From: Thalassospira sp. ER-Se-21-Dark
GTDB taxonomy: Bacteria > Pseudomonadota > Alphaproteobacteria > Rhodospirillales > Thalassospiraceae
Length of the DNA stretch: 64,000 bases
NCBI RefSeq assembly: GCF_017922435.1
Contig: NZ_VDEZ01000002.1
Span: 62,001-126,000, forward strand
Reading direction: 5' to 3'
How positions within the stretch are numbered: position 1 is the first letter of the stretch; every line of letters begins with the position of its first letter. Below are positions 52,543 through 61,571 of this stretch, in pieces. The notes under the pieces are model-generated. The model saw nothing but the letters and a program-made list of their open reading frames with translations. It searched no databases and was not told where the DNA came from. The position numbers and the translations under genes were made by a program.

Positions 52543-53220
52543 ATGTCGCAAAACGGAAAGCTTGCCACCGATCTGGTCCAGAAACTTGAACGCGATATCG
52601 TGACCGGTGTGCTCAAGCCTGGCGACAAACTTGACGAGCGTTCTTTAAGCGAACGGTTCGGTGTGTCACGCACGCCGGTGCGTGAAGCGCTTCAGACACT
52701 TGCCGGTTCGGGACTGGTTGCGACCATGCCTCGCCGCGGCACCATTGTTGCCTCGATCACGGTTGCCGAACTGATTGAAATGTTCGAAGTCATGGCAGAA
52801 CTTGAAGCGATGTGTGCACGCCTCGCCGCGCGACGTATGCCGCGTGTGGATATCGAAAACCTGATTGCACTGTCCGAAGAGTGCAACGGGCTTAAGGATC
52901 ATGCAGATGCGGACGCCTATTACGAGGCCAATGTGCGCTTCCACGAGGCGATCTATGCCGGATGCCGCAACAGTTTCCTTGAACGCCAGACCAAGAATGT
53001 GCGCAACCGCCTGGCACCTTATCGTCGACTGCAATTGCACCGTCCGGGGCGTGTGAAGAAATCCAACAATGAACATGCCGATATCCTCAGTGCCATTTCC
53101 AATGGCGAGGCCGAGACGGCCGGCAAACTGATGCAGCAGCATGTGGCGGTTCAGGGTGAGTCGCTTAATGATCTTCTGGCGATTGTGCCGCGCGGATACC
53201 TCGAACCGCTGGCCAGCTGA
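52543..53220 (+). CDS. matR: GntR-family regulator (FCD type) of the malonate operon
   Basis: This 225-residue protein has an N-terminal winged helix of the GntR kind (L-K-P-G-D-K-L-D-E-R-S-L-S-E-R-F-G-V-S-R-T-P-V-R-E-A-L near 24-50) and a C-terminal FCD domain with metal-binding residues in R-F-H-E-A-I and N-E-H-A-D-I-L. It is divergent from the TRAP-decarboxylase-synthetase operon and has palindromic sites ahead of both genes. The inducer is presumably malonate or malonyl-CoA. Confidence 0.88.
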   Translation: MSQNGKLATDLVQKLERDIVTGVLKPGDKLDERSLSERFGVSRTPVREALQTLAGSGLVATMPRRGTIVASITVAELIEMFEVMAELEAMCARLAARRMPRVDIENLIALSEECNGLKDHADADAYYEANVRFHEAIYAGCRNSFLERQTKNVRNRLAPYRRLQLHRPGRVKKSNNEHADILSAISNGEAETAGKLMQQHVAVQGESLNDLLAIVPRGYLEPLAS

Positions 53221-53282
53221 TTCCGGTTTAAAATCGACACCAAATGCGTGACCTTTTTGGGCGGGTACGTTAAAACGCGCTC

Positions 53283-54023
53283 ATGGCAAAGAAACGTTTG
53301 GATCAGTTGCTTGTGGAACGTGGATTGGTGGAAAGCCGGTCCAAGGCGCAGGCTTATATCATGGCAGGCAATGTCTTTAGCGGCGAGCAACGGCTCGATA
53401 AGCCGGGCATGCCGTGCAAGGAAGACATTTCCATTACGCTGCGCGGACAGCCCCATCCGTGGGTGTCGCGCGGCGGGCTCAAGCTTGAAAAAGGGTTGGC
53501 CGAGTTCGAGATCGACGTGACCGGTTTTATCGCGGTTGATGTCGGGGCATCCACCGGCGGCTTTACCGATGTTCTGCTTCAGAACGGGGCGGCCAAGGTT
53601 TATGCCGTTGATGTCGGGCAGGGGCAGCTTGATTGGAAGCTGCGCAATGATGACCGCGTTGTGGTCATGGAAAAGACCAATGCGCGCCACCTGACCGAAG
53701 AACAGATCCCCGATGCCATTGATATTGTCGTTTGCGATGCCAGCTTTATCGGGCTTCGTACCGTGCTTCCGGCCAGTATGGAGCGGGTAAAGGCGGGCGG
53801 TTATCTGATTGCGCTGATCAAGCCGCAATTTGAAGTCGGCAAGGAACGGGTTGGCAAAAAGGGTGTCGTGCGCGAACCCGAATTGCATCAGGAAGTCTGC
53901 GACACGATTTCCGACTGGCTGGCAAATCTTCCGGGCTGGGAAGTGCTTGGCATCACCAAAAGCCCGATCACCGGCCCCGAAGGCAATGTTGAATTCCTGA
54001 TTTGCGGGCGGAAAACGGCCTGA
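53283..54023 (+). CDS. tlyA: TlyA-family rRNA methyltransferase
   Basis: This 246-residue protein has an N-terminal S4 RNA-binding domain (R-L-D-Q-L-L-V-E-R-G-L near 5-15) and a Rossmann methyltransferase domain from about 80, with V-D-V-G-A-S-T-G-G-F-T-D as the SAM-binding loop. TlyA proteins 2'-O-methylate rRNA. In many alphaproteobacteria this gene follows dxs directly; here 9 kb of other genes separate them. Confidence 0.93.
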   Translation: MAKKRLDQLLVERGLVESRSKAQAYIMAGNVFSGEQRLDKPGMPCKEDISITLRGQPHPWVSRGGLKLEKGLAEFEIDVTGFIAVDVGASTGGFTDVLLQNGAAKVYAVDVGQGQLDWKLRNDDRVVVMEKTNARHLTEEQIPDAIDIVVCDASFIGLRTVLPASMERVKAGGYLIALIKPQFEVGKERVGKKGVVREPELHQEVCDTISDWLANLPGWEVLGITKSPITGPEGNVEFLICGRKTA

Positions 54024-54057
54024 TCAACAGGCCCGGTTTCCACCCGCCATCACCAGA

Positions 54058-54486
54058 TTACTTGCCGATTTTCTTCATGAAGAAATCAATACCGGCCTGG
54101 GCGCAATCCTGATCCTGCGGCGGGGTGCCGGAACTGACGCCGATACCGCCCACGCATTCACCATCAACGAACACTGGCAGGCCGCCCGCGACAATCGACA
54201 GGCGACCGCCAATTTCGGAATCGATGCCATAGGCCGGTTTGCCCGGTTGGGCGGCCGCGGCATATTCATGCGTGCCCTTGCGTGCGCCCGATGCGGTAAA
54301 GGATTTGTCCTGGGCGATGGTGGTGCTGGTGACCTTGCCGCCATCCATGCGTTCAAATGCGATCAGTACACCGGATTCGTCGGTAATCGCGATGCACATC
54401 GGAACCCCGATTTCATTGGCGCGGATGCGTGCGCCTTCGATCAGGATATAGGCATCCTCAATGGACAGGCGTTTGATGGTCAGCAT
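54058..54486 (-). CDS. GlcG/HbpS-like heme-binding family protein
   Basis: This 142-residue protein belongs to the DUF336 (GlcG/HbpS) family. Marks are the early L-S-I-E-D-A region, P-M-C-I-A-I-T-D-E-S-G, and the final G-G-I-G-V-S-S-G-T-P-P-Q-D-Q-D-C-A. There is no signal peptide, so it should act in the cytoplasm. Members bind heme or small carboxylates; the role here is unknown. GGGAGAAG precedes the ATG. Confidence 0.85.
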   Translation of the reverse strand: MLTIKRLSIEDAYILIEGARIRANEIGVPMCIAITDESGVLIAFERMDGGKVTSTTIAQDKSFTASGARKGTHEYAAAAQPGKPAYGIDSEIGGRLSIVAGGLPVFVDGECVGGIGVSSGTPPQDQDCAQAGIDFFMKKIGK

Positions 54487-54616
54487 TGGACTTCTCCCGG
54501 GACGTTTTCTTTGATGCTATTAACTAGGCGGCATCTTAGGGTCTGCGCCAAAAGCCGATCAATCAGATAAAACGGCTTTCCGTATGGTGGAAGGCGCAGC
54601 ATGTTGCGCCCACCAC

Positions 54617-55093
54617 TTAAAAGTCGGGACGCATGATCATCAGGTAAAGGGCGCCCAGCGGAAACAGGATGGCAATCCGCCCGACCATGTTCCACAGCCT
54701 GCGGCATTTCTCGTAGCTCACGGGCATTTCAGTTTCGCCGTTTGCGACGGTCTTGGCCGCGATCTTTGACATGTAGATCTGAAGCGGGAGCAAGCCCACC
54801 AACCACAGCATCGCCGCCATGCCAAACAGACCAATGCCATAGATCAGATAGGGGGCATCCGAAAGCGCGATGCCGGTCGCGTGGAAAAGACCGATGCCAC
54901 CAATCACAATCAGGGCCGAACCAAGCGCGGTAAAGGCAAGATCGGTGACATTGATCAGGCGACAGGCAAAGGCGATAACGACCGGGTTGTTGGTCCGGTC
55001 CGCCTGTATTTTCCAGACGGCTGATACGATGATATTGCCCAAAAACAGAATGGCGCCAATGACGTGTATGAGTTTGACGGTTGCGTATTCCAT
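54617..55093 (-). CDS. DUF2269 family membrane protein
   Basis: This 158-residue protein has four hydrophobic segments (about 5-25, 45-68, 80-103, 130-150) and the family's early K-L-I-H-V-I-G-A-I-L-F-L-G-N-I. The function is unknown. It lies 40 bp downstream of a TetR gene on the same strand and is probably co-transcribed with it. Confidence 0.8.
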   Translation of the reverse strand: MEYATVKLIHVIGAILFLGNIIVSAVWKIQADRTNNPVVIAFACRLINVTDLAFTALGSALIVIGGIGLFHATGIALSDAPYLIYGIGLFGMAAMLWLVGLLPLQIYMSKIAAKTVANGETEMPVSYEKCRRLWNMVGRIAILFPLGALYLMIMRPDF

Positions 55094-55133
55094 CTGATTT
55101 TCCGTTTGGTAACAGGCGGCTGCCCGTTAAGGG

Positions 55134-55751
55134 TTAAGGGGCTTTGGTGGTGTTGACCGGCATGGTCAGGTCTTCGGCCAGAAGGCCCAGAACAAAACTT
55201 GAAAGATCCTGATCGGCGGGCGGCACGATCATGCCGTCAATCACCAGCATGGCGATGCCGTGTGCGCGGCTCCAGGCGGCAAGGGCGCGGTTATAGGCGC
55301 TGGCGGCCTCGGCCAGGGTCATTTCGGCCTTGCGATCAACTGATGTGACGGCGCGCTGCAAGACATCAAAGGCGTTGTCGGCGGCATCGCGCAATTCCGG
55401 ATATTGATCAAGTGGCGGGCGTTCGCGACCAAAGATCAGACGGAAATGCTGCGGGTTTTCGACCGCGAACTGCACATAGGCCGCCCCCAGTGCCATGATG
55501 CGTTCTTCGTGATCGGGGTGACTTTCCGCAGCACTTTCAAGTTGTTCGGCAAATCTTTCAAAGGCGGCAATTGCGACTGCCGCCAAAATGCCATCCTTGC
55601 CGTCAAAATGGCGATAGGGGGCGGCTTCCGACACACCGGTCAGCCGCGCCAGACGGCGTAGCGACAAACCAGCCGGGCCTTCTTCGATCAGGATGTTTTC
55701 AGCTTGTTGCAGAAGGACGTTGCGGACATCACCGTGGTGATACTTTACCAT
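55134..55751 (-). CDS. TetR-family regulator with WHG-type C-terminal domain
   Basis: This 205-residue regulator has a TetR helix-turn-helix (L-S-L-R-R-L-A-R-L-T-G-V-S-E-A-A-P-Y-R-H-F near 29-49) and a C-terminal domain with A-W-S-R-A-H-G, matching the WHG motif group. The ATG at 55751 (M-V-K-Y-H-H-G-D-V) is the family start; the frame extends upstream across a perfect palindrome and is not used there. The DUF2269 gene follows. Confidence 0.87.
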   Translation of the reverse strand: MVKYHHGDVRNVLLQQAENILIEEGPAGLSLRRLARLTGVSEAAPYRHFDGKDGILAAVAIAAFERFAEQLESAAESHPDHEERIMALGAAYVQFAVENPQHFRLIFGRERPPLDQYPELRDAADNAFDVLQRAVTSVDRKAEMTLAEAASAYNRALAAWSRAHGIAMLVIDGMIVPPADQDLSSFVLGLLAEDLTMPVNTTKAP

Positions 55752-55773
55752 TTGCACGTATCTCGATTTTCTT

Positions 55774-55792
55774 ATGTTAACTTTGTTAACAT
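55774..55792. promoter_or_regulatory. Palindromic operator upstream of the TetR gene
   Basis: ATGTTAAC-TTT-GTTAACAT is a perfect 19-bp palindrome 22 bp before the regulator start, the expected place for autoregulation. Confidence 0.72.
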
Positions 55793-55894
55793 TAAAGCGT
55801 GACACACGAGGGCGCAAGACCAAAAATCACGTTTTTTCATACGGATCTGATCGCGGAAGGCTGCGGGTTATCGTGATGCGTGGGCGCTGGCCAA

Positions 55895-56509
55895 TCAGCC
55901 CAGAACGAAATCAAACCGGCCGATTTCGCCGTCACTTGCCGGATGCATGTTCATCAGAAGTGCGCTGTCAAACAGGTGATCAAGCTCGTTGAGCGGTTCA
56001 TCCGGGAAATAGAGCTGTGTGGTCAGGGTTCGGCCATTGGGCGGTGTGATTTTGACGTGGTAATGCGGGGTTCGTCCGGCATATTCGGCCGGGCGGATGG
56101 TATCGAAGTAATAGCGCCCCTGGCCGTCAGTGCGCTGATAGCCGCGCATGTTATAGCCCTGATTGTCATAACGGCCATCGGCATCCGCATGCCACAGATC
56201 GACAATCGCATTGGCAATCGGCGTGCAGGCCGAGTTTAGCACATAGCCCAGCAGGGTTACTGGCGTGCCGCCGGTATCGGTTCGGAAGTTGCGCTTTTCA
56301 GGCGGATTTTCGCTATAGAACGGGCCTTCGGTCATGGCGCGTGTCGGGCCGATATCCTCCCCGCAGGCAGGGGTCGCCGGAAGGGTTCTGTCACTGGCGT
56401 AGGAAACCGGTGAAAGAATGGAATTGCCGATAAGTGCCGAGCCTGCAGCAAACCAGCCCTTAAGCGCAGACCTGCGCGACAGACCGGCCAAGTCCAGATC
56501 GATGGTCAT
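55895..56509 (-). CDS. Tat-exported intradiol ring-cleavage dioxygenase-like protein
   Basis: This 204-residue protein begins with a twin-arginine signal (S-R-R-S-A-L-K at 11-17, then a hydrophobic stretch). The iron site of intradiol dioxygenases is visible: Y65 in E-G-P-F-Y, Y143 in A-E-Y-A-G-R, and H149/H151 in T-P-H-Y-H-V. So it is a folded non-heme Fe(III) enzyme moved to the periplasm. It is shorter than catechol dioxygenases, lacks their dimerisation part, and its substrate is unknown. Confidence 0.88.
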   Translation of the reverse strand: MTIDLDLAGLSRRSALKGWFAAGSALIGNSILSPVSYASDRTLPATPACGEDIGPTRAMTEGPFYSENPPEKRNFRTDTGGTPVTLLGYVLNSACTPIANAIVDLWHADADGRYDNQGYNMRGYQRTDGQGRYYFDTIRPAEYAGRTPHYHVKITPPNGRTLTTQLYFPDEPLNELDHLFDSALLMNMHPASDGEIGRFDFVLG

Positions 56510-56624
56510 TGGTTTTGCCTTTTCCCAACCGCGTTTGGGACCGTGTTTTTTTGTTATGAGGTACAGATGTGGTCGCAGCGCGAAACTACAAGTCGAGGTT
56601 GGTCGAAAATTACTTTGATCGACA

Positions 56625-56656
56625 AAAAAAATGCGCCATCCGTGAGGGGATGGCGC
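56625..56656 (-). terminator. Terminator after the retropepsin-like gene
   Basis: GCGCCATCC / GGATGGCGC with a 6-base loop; on the minus strand it is followed by eight T residues. Confidence 0.88.
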
Positions 56657-56691
56657 GAGGGAAGTCTGGCGCTTCAGGGTTCGGGTCTGCT

Positions 56692-57942
56692 TCAGGCGGA
56701 GTTGTTTTCCTGCTCTGCCGGTTGAGTTTTCGGGGTGTCTGCGCTGGTTGCTGCCGCTTCTGGTGCGGTTGGTGTGTCGGGGGTCGCTGGTGTAGTGGTG
56801 TCTTCCTCGGACTTGCTCGAACTGTCGTTTGGATCGGCTTCCGTCGCGTTTTCAGTTTTATCGCTGTCTTCTGATGACGTGCTGTCTTGGGCCGGATCAG
56901 CATTGGCCGTTTTCCCGTCATCTTCGGGTGCCGCAGCCTGGGTGTCCTGCGACGCAGTGGTTTCGGACGCATCGGACGACTGTGTGCCGTCTGAGGATTG
57001 CTGCGCATCCGGGGCGGGTTTGGCAGTGTCGCTTGCCTCCGCATCTGGCTCGGGCTTTGGCTGTTCATTTGCCTGTGCCGCATTTGGTGTTTCAGACGCC
57101 GGGGTGGTGTCTGGCTTGGCGGCAGCGTCAGATGCCTTGTTGTCAGGATCTGGTTTGGTGTCCTCAGATGCCTTGGCATCTGTGGCCGCAGGCGTAGTTT
57201 CCGTGTCCTTATCCGATGGGGTTGCGGCGGTATCTTTATCCGTGCTTGCCCCGGTCTTGCTGTCGTCAGGCTTTGGCGTCTCGGCGGGTGCCGGTGTCAG
57301 GTCAACCGTGGGGGCGGTTGGTGTCTTCTGATCTTCGGGCCGGTCGGGGCGGATCAGGAATTTATTCGAGAGCGTGTCCTTGCCGATCAGAAGCGGTTGA
57401 TCCAGTGGGCCCATTTCCAGAAGGCCGATTTCGACATCACGGATAACGCCGCCCAGCTTGATGCGGGTTTTGATCACAGGGGCGTGCACGGGCGGGGTGC
57501 TGGCGCCGGTTTGCACATCGCGAAAGCCCGCGACTGGCAAGGTCAGCTTCCAGACAATGGTGCGCGACTTAAGGCTGCTGTCGGCGGCAGGCGGGGCCTT
57601 GATGGTCAGGGAGAAAGATACCGATCCGCTGGCCGTTGCATCGGACGCGTCATCACTGCTGCTATCGGAACTGCCCGGGTCGTTCTTATCCTCGCTGTCA
57701 TCATCGACAGTGAGGTCGCTGACAAACAGGCAGGTTTGCGGTGCCGCGCCGAGGATCATGGAGGGCAGTCCTGAAATCCCCCAGTCGGGCAGGGCGACTG
57801 CTTCGTCCGCAAACAGGACGATGCGATTTTTGAGCTGCGCGTCACTGCCAACCGTTCCGCTGGGAGCCGGTTTTTTGTTGGATGCAGCAAGTTGGATCAG
57901 GGTTTTGAGCAATATCGGGTTCATGCCACTTAGACGCGGCAT
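56692..57942 (-). CDS. RimB-like retropepsin-fold protein with a long disordered tail
   Basis: This 416-residue protein has an N-terminal half resembling the RimB protease fold. Residues 155-200 (V-I-K-T-R-I-K-L-G-G ... P-L-L-I-G-K ... K-F-L-I-R-P) align with residues 109-154 of the RimB-like protein at 19614. The expected active-site D-T-G-A is not intact; the closest match is D53-W-G-I-S-G. Between lies an acidic Ser/Asp-rich insert (77-106). From about 201 to the end the protein is low-complexity, rich in Pro, Thr, Asp, Ala, Ser, Glu and Lys. No signal peptide or membrane segment is clear. M7 (57924) is an alternative start. It lies 48 bp downstream of aroC on the same strand. Function unknown. 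Confidence 0.65.
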   Translation of the reverse strand: MPRLSGMNPILLKTLIQLAASNKKPAPSGTVGSDAQLKNRIVLFADEAVALPDWGISGLPSMILGAAPQTCLFVSDLTVDDDSEDKNDPGSSDSSSDDASDATASGSVSFSLTIKAPPAADSSLKSRTIVWKLTLPVAGFRDVQTGASTPPVHAPVIKTRIKLGGVIRDVEIGLLEMGPLDQPLLIGKDTLSNKFLIRPDRPEDQKTPTAPTVDLTPAPAETPKPDDSKTGASTDKDTAATPSDKDTETTPAATDAKASEDTKPDPDNKASDAAAKPDTTPASETPNAAQANEQPKPEPDAEASDTAKPAPDAQQSSDGTQSSDASETTASQDTQAAAPEDDGKTANADPAQDSTSSEDSDKTENATEADPNDSSSKSEEDTTTPATPDTPTAPEAAATSADTPKTQPAEQENNSA

Positions 57943-57990
57943 GAAACCAGTTGTGATGCGATATTCGCCCGTTAGGATATCGCCCGAAAA

Positions 57991-59094
57991 CTAGCTCGGG
58001 AAATGTTTGTTGGTGTTCCAGCCTTCGCACTGTGCACGGTGGCGCAGAAAGTGGTCGGCAAGCGTGATTGCAGCCATGGCTTCGCCCACCGGAACGCCGC
58101 GGATGCCAACACAGGGATCATGGCGACCCTTGGTGACGACATCGACTTCCTTGCCATAGATATCAAGGCTTTTACGAGGTGTGAGGATCGAGCTGGTCGG
58201 TTTGACTGCAAAGCGTACGACAATGTCCTGACCTGATGAAATCCCGCCGAGAATGCCACCGGCATGGTTGGAGCCAAAGACAGGCTTGCCATCATTGCCC
58301 AAGCGCATTTCATCTGCATTTTCGATGCCGGTGAGTTCGGCGGCCTCAAAGCCATTGCCGATCTCGACACCCTTGACGGCATTGATGGTCATCATCGCCT
58401 TGGCCAGATCGGCATCAAGCTTGTCATAAACCGGGTCACCCAGACCAACCGGGACGCCGGAACAGACGACTTCGATCACCGCACCGACGGATGATCCATC
58501 CTTGCGCAGGCCATCAAGATACTCCTCGAACACCGGAACGGCTTCGGGGTCGGGGCAGAAGAACGGGTTGTTATCAACTTCAGCCCAGTCCCAGTTCGCA
58601 CGGTTGATTTCCTTGGTGCCCATTTTGACCAGGGCCGCACGGATTTTGATGTCATCGCCCAGCACCTTGCGGGCAATTGCACCGGCGGCAACACGCATGG
58701 CGGTTTCGCGGGCCGACGAACGACCGCCGCCGCGATAATCGCGCGTGCCGTATTTTTCCCAATAGGTGTAATCGGCATGGCCCGGGCGGAACTGGTTTTT
58801 GATCTCGCCATAATCCTTGGAACGCTGATCGACGTTTTCGATCAGAAGCCCGATCGGGGTGCCGGTGGTTTTGCCTTCGAACACGCCCGAAAGGATTTTG
58901 ACCTGATCAGGTTCGCGGCGCTGAGTGGTAAAGCGCGACTGACCGGGTTTGCGTTTTTCGAGATAATTCTGAATATCGGACTCGGTGAGTTCAAGCAGGG
59001 GCGGCACACCATCAACGACACAGCCAATGGCCGGGCCGTGGCTTTCGCCAAAGGTGGTGAAGCGGAAAAGTGTTCCAAAACTGTTGCCAGCCAT
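57991..59094 (-). CDS. aroC: Chorismate synthase
   Basis: This 367-residue FMN-dependent enzyme makes chorismate from EPSP, the last shared step of aromatic amino-acid synthesis. Family marks: [10 protein letters not shown] near 13-22, [10 protein letters not shown] near 49-58, H-A-D-Y-T-Y-W near 105, [11 protein letters not shown] near 122-132, and [14 protein letters not shown] near 272. It follows fabI on the same strand. Confidence 0.97.
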   Translation of the reverse strand: MAGNSFGTLFRFTTFGESHGPAIGCVVDGVPPLLELTESDIQNYLEKRKPGQSRFTTQRREPDQVKILSGVFEGKTTGTPIGLLIENVDQRSKDYGEIKNQFRPGHADYTYWEKYGTRDYRGGGRSSARETAMRVAAGAIARKVLGDDIKIRAALVKMGTKEINRANWDWAEVDNNPFFCPDPEAVPVFEEYLDGLRKDGSSVGAVIEVVCSGVPVGLGDPVYDKLDADLAKAMMTINAVKGVEIGNGFEAAELTGIENADEMRLGNDGKPVFGSNHAGGILGGISSGQDIVVRFAVKPTSSILTPRKSLDIYGKEVDVVTKGRHDPCVGIRGVPVGEAMAAITLADHFLRHRAQCEGWNTNKHFPS

Positions 59095-59177
59095 AACCGA
59101 TTATCCAGAATTCAAATATTTAAGAGACAAAACGGGCCGCCCATCAGGGCAGCCCGCAAAATCGTATCAGGCCCAGA

Positions 59178-60008
59178 TCAGGATTTCTGGACAGTGATGT
59201 CAGGTGCGTCTGCCTGTTTCATGCCAACGGTGTGGTAACCGCAATCGACATGATGGGTTTCGCCCGTAACACCGGTCGAAAGATCCGAGAGGAAATACAG
59301 ACCTGATCCACCAACATCATCAAGCGTGACGTTGCGGCGCATCGGCGAATTGTATTCGTTCCATTTCAGGATATAGCGGAAATCGCCAATCCCGGATGCG
59401 GCAAGGGTCTTCATCGGGCCTGCCGAAATGGCGTTGACGCGAATGCGATCCGGGCCAAGGTCATTGGCAAGGTATTTGACGCTGGCTTCAAGGGCCGCCT
59501 TGGCAACGCCCATGACGTTGTAGTGCGGCATGACCTTTTCTGCGCCGTAATAGGAGAGTGTTAGAAGCGAACCACCATCTGTCATCAGTTTTTCCGCGCG
59601 CTGTGCGATCGCGGTAAAGGAATAGACCGAGATGTTCATCGAAAGCGCAAAGTTTTCCGGCGAGGTATCGACATAGCGACCACGCAGTTCGTTCTTGTCG
59701 GAGAAACCGATGGCATGCACAACAAAGTCAAGCTTGCCCCATTTTTCCTTAAGCGTCTCGAACACGGCATCCATGCTGGCCGCATCGGTCACGTCACATG
59801 GCAGAACGATGTTGCTGCCAACGGACTCTGCGAGCGGGCGCACACGTTTTTCAAGGGCTTCGCCCTGGAAGGTAAAGGCCACTTCGGCACCGGCCGCAGC
59901 AGCCGCACGTGCAATGCCCCAGGCAATCGATTTATCGTTGGCGACACCCATAATCAGGCCGCGTTTACCGGCCATAAGGCCCGAAATATTGTCGGTGGAC
60001 AGGCTCAT
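59178..60008 (-). CDS. fabI: Enoyl-[acyl-carrier-protein] reductase (NADH)
   Basis: This 276-residue enzyme carries out the last reduction in each cycle of fatty acid elongation and is the target of triclosan-type inhibitors. It has the FabI-type dinucleotide motif G-V-A-N-D-K-S-I-A-W-G near 21-31 and the catalytic pair in S-Y-Y-G-A-E-K-V ... Y-N-V-M-G-V-A-K-A-A-L (Y-x6-K). The ATG at 60008 follows GAGAGGAA; 40 upstream in-frame codons are not used. aroC lies 83 bp downstream. Confidence 0.96.
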   Translation of the reverse strand: MSLSTDNISGLMAGKRGLIMGVANDKSIAWGIARAAAAAGAEVAFTFQGEALEKRVRPLAESVGSNIVLPCDVTDAASMDAVFETLKEKWGKLDFVVHAIGFSDKNELRGRYVDTSPENFALSMNISVYSFTAIAQRAEKLMTDGGSLLTLSYYGAEKVMPHYNVMGVAKAALEASVKYLANDLGPDRIRVNAISAGPMKTLAASGIGDFRYILKWNEYNSPMRRNVTLDDVGGSGLYFLSDLSTGVTGETHHVDCGYHTVGMKQADAPDITVQKS

Positions 60009-60191
60009 ATTTCCTCTCGTTCCCACGATCTCTTTCTCTGGCAGGTAGAGGCATTCAAGAAAAGCCGCGACCGGCCCAGAAGGCATTAGACATTTTGCGC
60101 ATCCTACACAAAGCGCGGCCAAGGTCAATCTGACCTGTCATAACGTGTGCAGGCACGCTATCTTGTCGATCAGGTGCAGTATAACCGGAAA

Positions 60192-61571
60192 ATGCGTGGG
60201 GATAAGCGTTTAATGGCCGAAATTCAGAAATTGCTCGCTGATCGAACCGCATTCTGGCGCTATGCCGGTATGCGTTTTGTCCATGACAAATCCATACAGC
60301 GTGCCGCCGGTTTGTCTTATACGACGCTTTTGGCGATGGTGCCGTTTCTGGCGATTGCCCTGACGGTATTGTCGGCCTTTCCGGTTTTTGATCAGTTCAA
60401 GGACCAGATCATGACCGTGGTCCTGAGCAATTTCCTGCCAGAAACCGGCGCGCAGGTCACAGACTATCTTGGCAATTTCTTGCAGAATACCGGACAGATG
60501 ACAGCGATTGGCACAATCGTGCTTGGCCTGACGGCGGTGATGTTGCTCAGCGCCATCGAAGGGGCGATGAACGATGTTTTTCGCGTGACCAGCCCGCGTA
60601 AACTTCTGGCGCGTCTGGTGGTGTTCTGGACACTTTTGACGGTTGGGCCGATGTTGCTGGGGCTTAGCCTGTCACTGGCGTCCTATTTCTTTGCCATGCG
60701 ATATTTGGTGGGCGGCGACGCGGTTGCCGAGCATATCGGTCAACTGACGTTTCTTGCGCCGTTTGTTCTGTCGGCGGTGGCTTTTTCATTGCTGTTTATC
60801 GGCATGCCGAACCGCTCGGTCGTGATTATTGATGGTGTGGTTGGTGGCGTTGTGGCCGCCGTTTTGTTCGAAACCCTGAAAAAGGGGTTTGCGTATTATG
60901 TCACGACGTTTCCGACCTATCAGACGATTTATGGCGCGGTTGCGATTGTGCCGATCTTTCTGTTGTGGATGTATCTGACCTGGATCGTGATCCTTCTGGG
61001 GGCACAGGTGGCAGCGGGCCGTTCCGAATGGCGCGCTGCACGGGCGGCGGGCATCGTTCCCGATCCGCGCGGTGCGGTGCCGGGGCATATGGAACGGATC
61101 ATCGCGGTGCTGCGCGTTCTGGAATATTTGCAAAATCGTTTCCACGAGGCTGCCAAACCGCCGACCTATCGCAAGATGATGCGCGACGTCAAACTGGGCG
61201 GCCGTGATCTGAACTGGGCGTTGGCAGCGTTGCGGCGCGAAAAGCTGATTGATCGTTCCGAAAATCATCGCTGGCTGCTTTCGGGGGACCTGTCGCGGAT
61301 TTCGTTGATGGATCTGATGAGCCGCCTTGGTCTGTTTCTGGATTACGACCGGTTGCTGGTTGTGCAGACCGATAGCGGCTGGCCGATTGCCATGCGCGAA
61401 CGCCTGATCGAGCTCGAAGAAAAACGCAAAACGGTTCTGGATGTGAAGGTGGGCGATCTGCTTGATACCCCGCGCCCCGAAGACAAAATCCCCGAACAGA
61501 TCGAGAAAGATCAGGACCACGAAAAACAAGACGATATCAATCAGAAAGACATGACTGACATCATAAGTTAG
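60192..61571 (+). CDS. YihY/BrkB-family membrane protein
   Basis: This 459-residue protein has the YihY/BrkB domain with six hydrophobic segments over about 25-290 (starting R-A-A-G-L-S-Y-T-T-L-L-A-M-V-P near 38), then a soluble C-terminal region of about 170 residues with a winged-helix-like part and a highly charged end. The family was once called RNase BN in error; its role is unknown, possibly transport. The ATG at 60192 has GGAAA ahead; a GTG at 60147 and an ATG at 60213 are alternatives. Its stop overlaps that of the convergent MscS gene (TTAG). Confidence 0.87.
   Translation: MRGDKRLMAEIQKLLADRTAFWRYAGMRFVHDKSIQRAAGLSYTTLLAMVPFLAIALTVLSAFPVFDQFKDQIMTVVLSNFLPETGAQVTDYLGNFLQNTGQMTAIGTIVLGLTAVMLLSAIEGAMNDVFRVTSPRKLLARLVVFWTLLTVGPMLLGLSLSLASYFFAMRYLVGGDAVAEHIGQLTFLAPFVLSAVAFSLLFIGMPNRSVVIIDGVVGGVVAAVLFETLKKGFAYYVTTFPTYQTIYGAVAIVPIFLLWMYLTWIVILLGAQVAAGRSEWRAARAAGIVPDPRGAVPGHMERIIAVLRVLEYLQNRFHEAAKPPTYRKMMRDVKLGGRDLNWALAALRREKLIDRSENHRWLLSGDLSRISLMDLMSRLGLFLDYDRLLVVQTDSGWPIAMRERLIELEEKRKTVLDVKVGDLLDTPRPEDKIPEQIEKDQDHEKQDDINQKDMTDIIS

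Noticed and set aside
56735-57331. 198-codon plus-strand frame rich in Ser, Ala and Val opposite the disordered tail
   Set aside because: It is the reverse of a low-complexity coding stretch; the minus-strand frame has the RimB-like half and a terminator behind it.
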